In this document: positions 18,025-27,009 of the stretch, piece by piece
Numbering within the stretch: position 1 is the stretch's first letter
Layout: every line of letters starts with the position of its first letter
Assembly (NCBI RefSeq): GCF_964036645.1
Contig: NZ_OZ038525.1
Span: 1,783,501-1,847,500 of the forward strand
From: Tenacibaculum sp. 190524A02b
Lineage (GTDB): Bacteria > Bacteroidota > Bacteroidia > Flavobacteriales > Flavobacteriaceae
Length of the DNA stretch: 64,000 nt
Direction: 5' to 3'
Program-made: the position numbers and the translations under genes
The notes under the pieces: generated by a model
Told to the model about the DNA's origin: nothing
The model's input: the letters and a program-made list of their open reading frames with translations, nothing else
Databases searched by the model: none

Positions 18025-19416
18025 TTATATATTTTCTGCCAATAGTAATGCTTTCTTTAACGCTGCTAATTTATTATTTACTTCTTGTAATTCATTTTCT
18101 TCACTAGAATGAATTACAATTCCTGCTCCTGCTTGGTAGTAAAGTACATTTTGTTTACTTACAAATGAACGAATAGCGATGGCTAAATTTACAGAACCAT
18201 TTAGCCCTATTATTCCCACTGCTCCTCCGTAAAAACCTCTAGATTGGTTTTCATAAGTATCAATTAACTGCATTGCCTTGTATTTTGGAGCACCACTTAA
18301 AGTTCCGGCAGGAAAAGTGTCTCCCACAATTTTTATTGGATTTCCTTTTATTTTTCCTTGTACTGTAGAAACCAAGTGTATTACGTGACTAAAATATTGT
18401 ACTTCTTTAAACACCTCAACCGTTACATTATCTGCATGCTTACTTAAATCATTTCTAGCTAAATCTACTAGCATTACGTGTTCGGCAGTTTCTTTTTTAT
18501 CTTCAGATAATTTTTTACCTAACTTAATGTCTTCTGCCATATCACCCGTTCTTCTAAACGTTCCTGCAATTGGGTTAATAATAGCTTTCCCTTCATTTAT
18601 CTTAATTTGTGCTTCTGGTGAAGATCCCATTAATTTAAAACTTCCATAATCAAAGTAAAACAAGTATGGCGATGGATTTATAGAACGTAATGCTCTATAT
18701 ACATTGAACTCATCTCCTTTAAATTTCTGTTGAAATTGACGCGATAGCACTAATTGAAATACATCTCCTCGTTTACAATGAGACTTTGCTTTTCTTACAT
18801 ATTCTTTAAACTCTTCATTAGTACAATTAGAAGTTTCTTCTCCAGAAATTTCAAAAGATTGTGTATTAAAAGCCTGAGCCTTTATAATAGTTTCTATTTC
18901 TTGTATTCTTGAAGCTTCTCCTTCTTCTACATTTTCTATCAATACCATTTCATCATTAAAATGATTGATAGCAATAATAAAACGGTAAAAACTATACTGC
19001 ATCATTGGAATTGCTGATGGTGCTTCCTTTACATTTAGTTTTATCGTTTCAAAATACTGTACACTGTCATACGTAGTGTATCCATATAAGCCATTAAAAG
19101 ACTTTATAGACTCCTCACAATTTAGGTTAATTGTTTTTGTAAAATCGTTAAATAAAGCATCAAAATTTTTATTGATTGTTTGCCTACTTAGCTCCTTCCC
19201 TTTTACTTGAACGGTAAACTCATTTTTATCTGCCTTCATGCCTATTAAAGGCTCAATACAAATAAAAGAAAAACTCTCTTCTTTACTGTGATAATCTGAA
19301 CTTTCTAATAACAATGTGTTTGAATACTTATCCCTAAGTCTCAAATATAAACCTACAGGAGTTACTGTATCCGCTAATTGCTTTTTAGAAATAGTGTTAA
19401 ATTGTATTGGTTTCAT
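18025..19416 (-). CDS. trpE: Anthranilate synthase component I
   Basis: 463 residues, chorismate-binding enzyme. The feedback site LLLESS (residues 35-40) is intact, so the enzyme should be inhibited by tryptophan. Catalytic blocks are LMGSSPEAQIKI, PIAGTFRRTGD, LVDLARNDL, FPAGTLSGAPKYKAMQLID and YYQAGAGIV. It is the first structural gene of the operon. It starts 22 bases after the end of a terminator hairpin that belongs to the trp leader, so both transcription attenuation and feedback inhibition control it. Confidence 0.97.
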   Translation of the reverse strand: MKPIQFNTISKKQLADTVTPVGLYLRLRDKYSNTLLLESSDYHSKEESFSFICIEPLIGMKADKNEFTVQVKGKELSRQTINKNFDALFNDFTKTINLNCEESIKSFNGLYGYTTYDSVQYFETIKLNVKEAPSAIPMMQYSFYRFIIAINHFNDEMVLIENVEEGEASRIQEIETIIKAQAFNTQSFEISGEETSNCTNEEFKEYVRKAKSHCKRGDVFQLVLSRQFQQKFKGDEFNVYRALRSINPSPYLFYFDYGSFKLMGSSPEAQIKINEGKAIINPIAGTFRRTGDMAEDIKLGKKLSEDKKETAEHVMLVDLARNDLSKHADNVTVEVFKEVQYFSHVIHLVSTVQGKIKGNPIKIVGDTFPAGTLSGAPKYKAMQLIDTYENQSRGFYGGAVGIIGLNGSVNLAIAIRSFVSKQNVLYYQAGAGIVIHSSEENELQEVNNKLAALKKALLLAENI

Positions 19417-19437
19417 TATTTAGTTGTGTGTTAAAAC

Positions 19438-19467
19438 AAAAAAGGCTTATCGTGAGATAAGCCTTTT
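19438..19467 (-). terminator. trp attenuator terminator
   Basis: A perfect 12-bp stem (AAAAGGCTTATC with GATAAGCCTTTT) with loop TCAC (minus strand), followed on the minus strand by a run of T and then, 22 bases on, the trpE ATG. Its place between the leader peptide and trpE marks it as the attenuator. GTGGG and CCT directly after the leader stop can pair with CTCAC (loop and arm) and AGG (arm), a possible antiterminator. Confidence 0.85.
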
Positions 19468-19500
19468 AATTTATTTTTTACATATATCAGGTACGCCCAC

Positions 19501-19551
19501 TTAATTTGAGTTAAGAGAGTTCCACCACCATATGTTGTTTTGCATTTTCAT
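19501..19551 (-). CDS. trpL: trp operon leader peptide (three Trp codons in a row)
   Basis: A 16-codon frame MKMQNNIWWWNSLNSN ending in TAA, 34 bases before the attenuator hairpin. Three consecutive TGG codons (19530-19522) are the expected ribosome stall site when charged tRNA-Trp is scarce. The coding stretch over these codons (ACATAT plus GGT) can pair with ACC and ATATGT after the stop codon, so stalling would free the downstream strand to disrupt the terminator. The promoter places the start of transcription at or just before the ATG, so the leader is almost leaderless. A second ATG two codons in could also serve. Confidence 0.85.
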   Translation of the reverse strand: MKMQNNIWWWNSLNSN

Positions 19552-19558
19552 TATGGGA

Positions 19559-19589
19559 CAAATTTATAACAGATTTTTAATTATCCAAA
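19559..19589 (-). promoter_or_regulatory. trp operon promoter
   Basis: On the minus strand TTTG (19589-19586), a 19-bp spacer and TAAATTTG (19566-19559) match the Bacteroidota -33/-7 promoter closely. The predicted start is near 19552, next to the trpL ATG. Confidence 0.7.
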
Positions 19590-19831
19590 CTTTATTTTTA
19601 AATAATTCTAACGATTTAACAAAAAGTAATATTATCAAGCATCAAAACACCAAAACAATTACAAATTAAAACAAAACCACACTTTTTTACTTCATTTTAA
19701 AACTAATACATGTTTTTTAGTTTATAAAAACAAACTTTATACCGTTGTTTGCAATGTGATTTGAAACAATAAATCAATTTCAAGTTATAATCTATAATTA
19801 AAAAGAACTAAAAATATAAAAGAATATAATT

Positions 19832-21493
19832 ATGTGTGGAATTGTTTGCGCTTTTGACTTAAAGGAGAAAACAGAAGTTTTAAGACCTCAGCTTTTAGAA
19901 ATGTCTAAAAAAATTAGACATAGAGGACCAGATTGGAGTGGTATTTATAGTAATGATAAAGCAATTATGGCGCATGAGCGTTTAGCTATTGTAGATCCTA
20001 CTTCAGGGCAACAACCTTTATTTAGTGAAGATAAGAGATTTGTGTTAGCAGCTAACGGGGAAATATATAATCATAAAGAAATTAGAAAAGAACTAAAACA
20101 AGAACATACGTTTTTAACAAAGTCTGATTGTGAAATTATCTTGGCTTTGTATAAAGAAAAAGGAGAGGCTTTTTTAGATGATTTAAATGGTATTTTTGGT
20201 TTTGCAGTTTACGATACTGAAACTGATGAATACCTAATTGCTAGAGATCATATGGGAATTATTCCTTTATATATGGGATGGGATAAAAAAGGTACTTTTT
20301 ATGTTGGGTCTGAATTAAAAGCTTTGGAAGGGTACTGTAATAAAATTGAAGTATTTCCTCCGGGACATTACTATACTAGAAAAGGTGGTTTACAACGTTG
20401 GTATTCTCGTGATTGGATGGATTATGAAGCTGTAAAAGAAAACCAAACGAGTATTGATGAAATTCGTGATGCTTTAGAAGCGGCTGTTCACAGACAATTA
20501 ATGAGTGATGTGCCTTATGGTGTATTACTTTCTGGAGGCTTAGATTCTTCTATTACCTCTGCAATTGCAAAAAAGTATGCTTCAAAGCGTGTTGAGTCTG
20601 ACGATAAAGATGAGGCTTGGTATCCTCAATTACACTCTTTCTCTATTGGGTTAGAAGGTTCTCCTGATTTAGCTGCCGCAAAAAAAGTATCTGATCATAT
20701 TGGAACCATTCACCATGAAATTACATTTACCATTCAAGAAGGTTTAGATGCTATTAAAGATGTTATCTATAACTTAGAAACATACGATATTACTACTATT
20801 AGAGCCTCTACACCTATGTATTTAATGGCACGTGTTATAAAATCTATGGGGATAAAAATGGTATTATCTGGTGAAGGTGCTGATGAGATTTTTGGAGGGT
20901 ATTTATATTTCCATAAGGCTCCAGATGCTGAAGAATTCCACAAAGAAACCGTTCGTAAGTTAGATAAGTTATACCAGTATGATTGTTTACGTGCTAACAA
21001 AAGTTTAATGGCTTGGGGAATTGAAGGGCGTGTTCCTTTCTTAGATAAAGAGTTTATGGACGTTGCGATGCGTATTAACCCAGAAGATAAAATGATTAAT
21101 GGTGAGCGCATGGAAAAATGGGTATTACGTAAGGCTTTTGAAAGTTATTTACCAGAAAGTGTTGCTTGGAGACAAAAAGAGCAGTTTTCAGATGGTGTTG
21201 GATATAACTGGATTGATACTTTAAAAGAGGTTGTTGAAAGTGCTGTTACTGACGAAATGTTAGAGAACGCTGCACATCGTTTCCCTACACAAACACCTAG
21301 AGCTAAAGAAGAGTATTATTATCGTTCTATTTTTGAAGAGCATTTCCCAAGTGAAACTGCTGCGTTAACAGTACCTTCTGTACCTTCTATTGCATGTAGT
21401 ACACCTACAGCATTAGCTTGGGATGCTAGTTTCCAAAATGTAAATGAGCCTAGTGGTAGAGCTATTAAAGCTGTACATGAAGATGCTTATTAG
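19832..21493 (+). CDS. asnB: Asparagine synthetase B, glutamine-hydrolysing
   Basis: 553 residues. It makes asparagine from aspartate, glutamine and ATP. Cys2 (MCGIVCAF) is the glutaminase nucleophile after Met removal. GPDWSG, AHERLAIVDP and ANGEIYNH are the class II amidotransferase motifs. LSGGLDSS is the ATP pyrophosphatase loop, followed by SFSIGLEGSPDL and SGEGADEIFGGY. Length and order match E. coli AsnB. It stands alone, with a terminator 43 bases after its stop. The 280 bases upstream, shared with the divergent trp leader, hold no other gene. Confidence 0.96.
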   Translation: MCGIVCAFDLKEKTEVLRPQLLEMSKKIRHRGPDWSGIYSNDKAIMAHERLAIVDPTSGQQPLFSEDKRFVLAANGEIYNHKEIRKELKQEHTFLTKSDCEIILALYKEKGEAFLDDLNGIFGFAVYDTETDEYLIARDHMGIIPLYMGWDKKGTFYVGSELKALEGYCNKIEVFPPGHYYTRKGGLQRWYSRDWMDYEAVKENQTSIDEIRDALEAAVHRQLMSDVPYGVLLSGGLDSSITSAIAKKYASKRVESDDKDEAWYPQLHSFSIGLEGSPDLAAAKKVSDHIGTIHHEITFTIQEGLDAIKDVIYNLETYDITTIRASTPMYLMARVIKSMGIKMVLSGEGADEIFGGYLYFHKAPDAEEFHKETVRKLDKLYQYDCLRANKSLMAWGIEGRVPFLDKEFMDVAMRINPEDKMINGERMEKWVLRKAFESYLPESVAWRQKEQFSDGVGYNWIDTLKEVVESAVTDEMLENAAHRFPTQTPRAKEEYYYRSIFEEHFPSETAALTVPSVPSIACSTPTALAWDASFQNVNEPSGRAIKAVHEDAY

Positions 21494-21535
21494 TATACAA
21501 TTTTCATTCTTTTAATTAATTATATTAAATGTGTT

Positions 21536-21563
21536 AAAGCCTTACAAAATGTGAGGCTTTTTT
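21536..21563 (+). terminator. Intrinsic terminator after asnB
   Basis: AAAGCCTTAC (21536-21545) pairs with GTGAGGCTTT (21551-21560) with one G-T pair and a 5-nt loop, followed by TTT. Confidence 0.85.
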
Positions 21564-21596
21564 ATTTGTATAGCTTTTTAATAGTTACTAAAGTCA

Positions 21597-21664
21597 TCAC
21601 AACATCGTTGGGAACACCTCAACAATTACCGAAAACGTCTCAACCTCGTTGAGAGCATTTCAAC
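21597..21664. repeat. Cluster of short CAAC/GTTG inverted repeats
   Basis: Within 68 bases, CAAC and GTTG recur seven times. TCTCAAC-CTC-GTTGAGA (21638-21654) is a perfect 7-bp hairpin and CAAC-ATC-GTTG (21600-21610 region) a shorter one, with the direct repeat CTCAAC between them. It lies in the gap between convergent asnB and the HAD gene. Function unknown. It could be a short palindromic intergenic repeat. Confidence 0.4.
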
Positions 21665-21752
21665 AGTAACTTTATACCGTTTTTAAGTTTAAGTTTCGTA
21701 TAGTAGGCTTTTCTTGTGTGTAAAATTTACATCAGAAATGATGTTATACGAT

Positions 21753-22379
21753 TTACGAATAAAAATTTTGTATTATATATTTTCTTATTTCGGTTAAACT
21801 TTTTATTTCGTAATCTTTTAAGACAATATTGTTACGGTTAATCTTTAAATAATTCCATCCCATATTTTTAGCGCCAATAATATCTGATTTAAAAGAATCT
21901 CCAATCATTAATATTTCATTTGGTTTATTTCCTGTTATTTTCTCTATTTCTTTAAAAATCTCTTTATTTGGTTTTAGAAACCCAACATCACAAGAAAAAA
22001 TCATTTCTTCAAAATACTGATCAAGATTATTGGAGAAAACAGGTTTTCTATATGGAGATGCCAAATTCGAAATCATAAAAATTCGAAAATCATCTTTCAA
22101 GCTTTGTAATACATCAATAACCTCGGTGTACACAACAATAGAATCTAACTCCTCCATTAAATCATTTAACCTTTCATCATATAAACGAGAGAACTCATTA
22201 GGTAAAATATTCTTTAGTTGCTCGATATCTTTTTTCATAATCAATTGAAGGTATGATGAAAGATTCATCCCAAAACCATCTTGAGAAGTTTTAAATAATT
22301 TCACAAAGAAACGATTCGTTTTTTTTATCTCAACCAACGTATTATATAAATCAAAAACTACTGTTTTAATATTGTCCAT
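21753..22379 (-). CDS. HAD-superfamily hydrolase
   Basis: 208 residues. Haloacid-dehalogenase fold: motif I is VFDLYNTLVE (nucleophile Asp), motif II is FMISNLAS (Ser/Asn variant), motif III Lys is in FLKPNKEIFKEI and motif IV is MIGDSFKSDIIGAKNMGW. The helical cap lies between motifs I and II (subfamily IA). Likely a small-molecule phosphatase. The substrate cannot be told. It is preceded by the fatty-acid transporter on the same strand with a gap of 31 bases, so the two may be co-transcribed. Confidence 0.85.
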   Translation of the reverse strand: MDNIKTVVFDLYNTLVEIKKTNRFFVKLFKTSQDGFGMNLSSYLQLIMKKDIEQLKNILPNEFSRLYDERLNDLMEELDSIVVYTEVIDVLQSLKDDFRIFMISNLASPYRKPVFSNNLDQYFEEMIFSCDVGFLKPNKEIFKEIEKITGNKPNEILMIGDSFKSDIIGAKNMGWNYLKINRNNIVLKDYEIKSLTEIRKYIIQNFYS

Positions 22380-22410
22380 TATATAACTATTCTTAACCGA
22401 GAAACAAACA

Positions 22411-23790
22411 TCAAAATAACAATAACCCTAAAAGATACACAGTACTCCCCACTACCATAGCTATTAATGTATACGGTAGAATTTCTTTCGCTTTTAATTT
22501 AGTTATACCCAATAAAGGTAATGCCCAAAAAGGTTGTAACATATTGGTTATTTGATCTCCATACGCCATAGCCATAATTGCTTTGGGTAACGGAACGCCT
22601 AACTTTAAGGCACTTTCAACTACTATAGGTCCTTGCACTACCCACTGCCCTCCTCCACTAGGCACAAAAATATTGACTAAACCCGCACTAAAAAAGGTAA
22701 AGATTGGTAAGGTAGTTGCATTGGATATAGATACAAAGAAATCGGAAATCAAGCCTACCATCCCAGTGCTTTTCATAATTCCCATAATTCCAAAATACAA
22801 TGGAAACTGAATTAATATTCCTGATACATCACTTATAGATTCTCCTACAGCATTGGTAAACCGTTTAAAACTTCCATGTAACAAAATACCTAAACCAAAC
22901 ATGAAAAAATTAATCAAATTGGGCGTTATTTTAAGATGTATAATATCTTGTGTGTATCGATAAAAGAATACCACCAATAACAACATCCCAAATACATAGG
23001 CTAACAATTTAGAGTTATCTAGTTTTTCAGCCTTCGTTTTAACTTCCGTATCCGTATTCATTTTATACACTGGCAAATTTATGCTTGTTGGTTTTGCTTT
23101 TTGCCCTAACTTATAGAAGGTATAAGACACTGCTAGTATCACCAATAAGAAGATGATTAAATTCCACCAACTGAACACAGTTTCTGAATAAGTAATTATT
23201 GAAGGAATTTTGGCCAACATTTCCTCTGACAAAACAGATTTCATAATGGATTTTATATGTCCGTCTTCATTTATTTTAATTGGAGCTGATCCTGAGATTC
23301 CGCCATGCCAAACCATTAAACCTACATAACCTGCTGCTCCTATAATTGGATAATTTAATGGTATATTATTTTTTTGTGCATGCTCTGCTACTTTCCTTGC
23401 TAACAAGGCTCCAAAAATTAATCCTAATCCCCAATTAAAAAAAGCTACCAACATTGTAGAACAGCTAACAATTGCAGCACTTGTAGCCGTGTTTACACAA
23501 TATTTAGTTACGTTTACTATTAACTTACTTACTGGTTTACTTAATACCAATACATGTCCTAATACTAATATCAGCATCATTTGATAGGCAAAAACTAACA
23601 ATCCATTGGTCCAAACACCCTTCTCCCAGAACTCAAAAACATTCATACTATACGTAATTAATGTTTGGTTTTCTGGCTTGGTAAATAAAATAGCCAAGAC
23701 TGTGGTTAAAAGCGTTAATAAAATAGCTATGGTAAAGGGTGATGGTAAATACTTTTTAAAAAGATTTTCTATAAACTGCGTAGCTCTCAT
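22411..23790 (-). CDS. Short-chain fatty acid transporter (AtoE family)
   Basis: 459 residues with about twelve transmembrane helices. The start RATQFIENLFKKYLPSPFTIAI, the FFNWGLGLIFGALLARKVA segment, and GGGQWVVQGPIVVESA in the second half are characteristic of the AtoE/YfcC-like short-chain fatty acid family (TIGR00366). Likely takes up acetoacetate, butyrate or similar acids at the inner membrane. No acetoacetate metabolism genes are nearby, so the true substrate is open. Confidence 0.85.
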   Translation of the reverse strand: MRATQFIENLFKKYLPSPFTIAILLTLLTTVLAILFTKPENQTLITYSMNVFEFWEKGVWTNGLLVFAYQMMLILVLGHVLVLSKPVSKLIVNVTKYCVNTATSAAIVSCSTMLVAFFNWGLGLIFGALLARKVAEHAQKNNIPLNYPIIGAAGYVGLMVWHGGISGSAPIKINEDGHIKSIMKSVLSEEMLAKIPSIITYSETVFSWWNLIIFLLVILAVSYTFYKLGQKAKPTSINLPVYKMNTDTEVKTKAEKLDNSKLLAYVFGMLLLVVFFYRYTQDIIHLKITPNLINFFMFGLGILLHGSFKRFTNAVGESISDVSGILIQFPLYFGIMGIMKSTGMVGLISDFFVSISNATTLPIFTFFSAGLVNIFVPSGGGQWVVQGPIVVESALKLGVPLPKAIMAMAYGDQITNMLQPFWALPLLGITKLKAKEILPYTLIAMVVGSTVYLLGLLLF

Positions 23791-23919
23791 TCTATTTTGT
23801 TTGGTTGGCTAAAAATAATCAATTCATTTTTTTATATAAGAAGTAATTCGAAGCTTCCTTATAGCGTTTTTGGATTTTAAAATTAGTTTTGAGGAATTAA
23901 ACACTAATTAAAAACCCTT

Positions 23920-23949
23920 TTGATGTCTTTTCTATTTAATTTACTTTTG
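23920..23949 (+). promoter_or_regulatory. Promoter of the small 78-residue gene
   Basis: TTG (23920-23922), a 19-bp spacer and TACTTTTG (23942-23949) fit the Bacteroidota promoter. The ATG lies 26 bases after the box, which supports the small downstream frame as a real gene. Confidence 0.6.
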
Positions 23950-23974
23950 GTGTATATAAATACAAAGTAAGAAA

Positions 23975-24211
23975 ATGATTATTGACCAAGACCTAAAATT
24001 TAAAGACGTGCTTTCAAAAATAGAGGGTACTATTAATGAACAAAGTTTTTTCAATAAATTCCTAGAATTATACCCTGAAGACTGGAAAAAGCTAAAAATT
24101 TCATTTTCAAAATTTAAAAGAAGTAAACAGTTTGGACAAACAATTCCATTACCTAAACCTGAAGTTTCATTAAAAAAAGAAATCAGAATCTGGTTACAAA
24201 AACAACTCTAA
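23975..24211 (+). CDS. Small basic protein of unknown function
   Basis: 78 residues, rich in Lys and Phe, no signal peptide or membrane helix. The sequence SFFNKFLELYPEDWKKLKISFSKFKRSKQFGQ reads as helices with a basic patch, which would suit nucleic acid or protein binding, but I do not recognise a family. A well-formed promoter just upstream and a plausible length support expression. It has its own transcription unit. The next 178 bases up to the FAD enzyme contain nothing recognisable except that gene's promoter. Confidence 0.65.
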   Translation: MIIDQDLKFKDVLSKIEGTINEQSFFNKFLELYPEDWKKLKISFSKFKRSKQFGQTIPLPKPEVSLKKEIRIWLQKQL

Positions 24212-24377
24212 ACCCCTCGCTCGTGTAAGAATGAGCTATAGAAAGTAGTAGCTATCGAAAAAATATTCTTCAAACGTTTTCAAGACTTATTTTTATTAAG
24301 TATATAAATTTAAATCAGAAATAATATAACCCTCAGAGTATTTTACTTCCCTTTTAGCCTGTAATTTAAAAATTGAC

Positions 24378-24385
24378 TAGTTTTG
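24378..24385 (+). promoter_or_regulatory. -7 box abutting the FAD enzyme start
   Basis: TAGTTTTG matches TAnnTTTG. The ATG at 24390 begins only five bases later, so the transcript would start at about the A of the ATG and be leaderless. Confidence 0.5.
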
Positions 24386-24389
24386 CCAT

Positions 24390-25946
24390 ATGGTAAAAGA
24401 ACTACAATTACGAGTTAATTTAATAGAGGAAAGAAAGGAAGACATTTTAAAAAAGAAAGCTTCTAGAAATTTAAAAATTCCTATTAATACAATAACTGCT
24501 GTTAAAGTATTACGTAAATCTATTGATGCTCGTAAAAAAGAAGTTATTTTTAATTATAAAGTGGCCGTTTATATAAATGAACCCATACCTAACAAAGCAG
24601 ATTATATTTTTGAGTACCAAGATGTAAGTAATGCCAAAGAGGTTCATATTGTAGGCTTTGGTCCTGCAGGTATGTATGCTGCACTTCGTTGTATTGAATT
24701 AGGATACAAACCTATTGTTTTAGAACGTGGTAAAAATGTACAAAACCGTCGTAGAGATTTACGGGCTATTAATCAATTTCACGAGGTAAATCAAGATTCT
24801 AATTATTGCTTTGGTGAAGGTGGTGCGGGTACTTATTCTGATGGAAAATTGTATACTAGAAGTTTAAAGCGTGGAGATGTCAGACGTATTTTTGAAAATC
24901 TAGTGTATCATGGAGCTACTGAGCAAATTTTAATTGACGCTCATCCACACATTGGGACTAACAAACTTCCTAAAATCATACAGAATATTCGAGAGACTAT
25001 TTTACACTATGGTGGTGAAATTCATTTTGAAACTCGAGTTATTGATTTTATTGTTAAGAATAACAAGCTACAAGCACTACAATTACAAAACGGAAATGAA
25101 ATGCTTGTGAACTCGGTTATTTTAGCTACTGGACATTCTGCTAGAGATATTTACGAATTATTACATAAAAAAGACATTCTTTTAAAAGCGAAATCTTTTG
25201 CTATGGGCGTTCGAGTAGAACATCCGCAAGAAATAATAGATCAAATTCAATACAGTTGTGTAGGACAAAGAGATGAACTATTGCCAGCTGCGGCATACAG
25301 TTTGGTACATCAAGTTGGAAACCGTGGTGTATATTCATTTTGTATGTGTCCTGGAGGATTTATTGTTCCAGCCGCTACTGCTAATGGAGAAGTTGTGGTA
25401 AATGGGATGTCTCCCTCTAGAAGAAATAATAAATTTGCCAATTCTGGAATTGTTGTAGAAATCAATGTAGATAAAGACTTACCTAAGTATGAAAGATTTG
25501 GGGTTTTAAAAGGACTTCAATACCAAAAAGATTTAGAAAAATTAGCTTTCAACGCTGGCGGAAGAAGTCAGGTTGCCCCAGCACAAAGATTAACTGATTT
25601 TGTTGAAGGTAAGCTATCTTCTAGTTTAAATGACACTTCATACCAACCTGGATTAAACTCTTCTCCCTTGCATTCCTTACTTCCCAAATTAATAGGTAGT
25701 AGATTACGAAAAGGCTTTAATGCTTTTGGAAAAAAAATGCACGGTTATTATACAAATGAAGCCAATATTGTTGGTGTAGAGTCTAGAACTTCTTCACCAG
25801 TAAACATCCCTAGAAAAGAAAACTTAGAACATCCTCAAATAGAGGGTTTATTTCCTTGTGGTGAAGGTGGTGGTTATGCTGGAGGAATAATTTCAGCAGC
25901 CATGGATGGTGAACGTTGTGCTGAAGCTGCAACTGGAAATTTATAA
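24390..25946 (+). CDS. FAD-dependent dehydrogenase (COG2509 type)
   Basis: 518 residues. An N-terminal alpha/beta domain (about 1-80, ELQLRVNLIEERKEDILKKKA) is followed by a Rossmann FAD site VGFGPAGMYAALRCIELGYKPIVLERG, then CFGEGGAGTYSDGKLYTR and a C-terminal EGLFPCGEGGGYAGGIISAAMDG block. This arrangement is typical of the uncharacterised FAD-dependent dehydrogenases often called NAD(P)/FAD-dependent oxidoreductases. The reaction is unknown. Followed after 67 bases by a membrane protein that has its own promoter. Confidence 0.85.
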   Translation: MVKELQLRVNLIEERKEDILKKKASRNLKIPINTITAVKVLRKSIDARKKEVIFNYKVAVYINEPIPNKADYIFEYQDVSNAKEVHIVGFGPAGMYAALRCIELGYKPIVLERGKNVQNRRRDLRAINQFHEVNQDSNYCFGEGGAGTYSDGKLYTRSLKRGDVRRIFENLVYHGATEQILIDAHPHIGTNKLPKIIQNIRETILHYGGEIHFETRVIDFIVKNNKLQALQLQNGNEMLVNSVILATGHSARDIYELLHKKDILLKAKSFAMGVRVEHPQEIIDQIQYSCVGQRDELLPAAAYSLVHQVGNRGVYSFCMCPGGFIVPAATANGEVVVNGMSPSRRNNKFANSGIVVEINVDKDLPKYERFGVLKGLQYQKDLEKLAFNAGGRSQVAPAQRLTDFVEGKLSSSLNDTSYQPGLNSSPLHSLLPKLIGSRLRKGFNAFGKKMHGYYTNEANIVGVESRTSSPVNIPRKENLEHPQIEGLFPCGEGGGYAGGIISAAMDGERCAEAATGNL

Positions 25947-25953
25947 GATTTCT

Positions 25954-25984
25954 TTGATTTATCTGTAATTACCTCGTATTTTTG
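25954..25984 (+). promoter_or_regulatory. Promoter of the VTT-like membrane protein
   Basis: TTG (25954-25956), a 20-bp spacer and TATTTTTG (25977-25984). AGG lies just before the ATG at 26014. Confidence 0.6.
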
Positions 25985-26013
25985 TCGACTCAAAAAGAAC
26001 TGGATTATTTAGG

Positions 26014-26640
26014 ATGAAGGCGAATAAAAAAAGAAAAAAAAACACTGCTCCGAAAGCGAAAAGATTACATAACTACTACCAACGTACAGGATTCTACATG
26101 TTTATATGGGAAAGCTTAAAAAAGGCGTTTTGGCCTATTGTTGGATTTGTAGTTGGATTAATCTTATTTAATAAATACGTTTATAATATAAATGATGGTT
26201 TACAAGCCATGACTGAGACTTTCTCTAGAGTTGGCGTGTTAACTACTTTCTTTATATCTGAAACTTTACTAGGTTTAATACCACCTGAGATATTTATAGC
26301 ATGGTCTAAAAAAACAACTAACCCAATAATTAACTTGACTATATTAGCCACCTTATCCTATCTAGGAGGGTTATTGGCCTATTTCATAGGTCGTTCTTCT
26401 TTAAAAATAGCATCAGTTAAAAACTATTTAGAAGTTAAAATGGCTAAACATTTAAAAAACACGAGTAAATGGGGTGGTTTCTTAATTTTGGTAGGAGCCT
26501 TATTACCATTGCCTTTTGCTATAAGTTGTTTAACTGCAGGAATGATAAAATATCCTTTTAAAGGAGTTGCTTTATTTGGTTTATTTCGCTTTTTACGTTT
26601 TGCTTTTTATGCTTGGGTTATTTTTGGTGTAGTTAATTAA
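26014..26640 (+). CDS. DedA/VTT-like integral membrane protein
   Basis: 208 residues. A basic cytosolic N-terminus (KANKKRKKNTAPKAKR) precedes about five membrane segments. The SETLLGLIPPEIFIAWSKK segment and the C-terminal GALLPLPFAISCLTAGMIKYPFKG followed by RFLRFAFYAWVIF resemble the re-entrant loop region of DedA/YqaA proteins that move or handle lipids. Assignment to the superfamily is inference from these motifs. The DUF1456 gene starts 11 bases later, suggesting an operon. Confidence 0.6.
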   Translation: MKANKKRKKNTAPKAKRLHNYYQRTGFYMFIWESLKKAFWPIVGFVVGLILFNKYVYNINDGLQAMTETFSRVGVLTTFFISETLLGLIPPEIFIAWSKKTTNPIINLTILATLSYLGGLLAYFIGRSSLKIASVKNYLEVKMAKHLKNTSKWGGFLILVGALLPLPFAISCLTAGMIKYPFKGVALFGLFRFLRFAFYAWVIFGVVN

Positions 26641-26651
26641 TTAATAATTTT

Positions 26652-26891
26652 ATGGGAGGTTTATCTAACAACGATGTTTTTAAAAAATTACGTGTAGCAC
26701 ACAAATTAAGAGATACCGATATTATTGAAATTTGCGCTTTGGTAGATTTTAAAGTATCCAAAGCGGAACTTGGCGCTTTTTTCAGGAATGAAAATCATCC
26801 AAAATATAAGGAATGTGGAGACCAAATTTTACGTAACTTCTTAAACGGATTAATTATTCACTTACGTGGTCCTATGCCCGAAAAAAAATAG
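26652..26891 (+). CDS. DUF1456 domain protein, single-repeat form
   Basis: 79 residues. NNDVFKKLRVAHKLRDTDIIEI and AFFRNENHPKYKECGDQILRNFLNGL match the DUF1456/YehS repeat, which in E. coli YehS occurs twice in about 156 residues. Here only one repeat is present and the stop is natural. Likely soluble. Function of the family is unknown. Co-directional with and 11 bases after the membrane protein. Confidence 0.75.
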   Translation: MGGLSNNDVFKKLRVAHKLRDTDIIEICALVDFKVSKAELGAFFRNENHPKYKECGDQILRNFLNGLIIHLRGPMPEKK

Positions 26892-27009
26892 GGCAAATAA
26901 ACTACCACTCCAATGCAAGCATGTGGGCTTGTCATATATTCAAAAACATTAAAAACTATTCAACGTAAAACACTGGACAATTAGATTCATCGTTATACCC
27001 TTGCGATAA

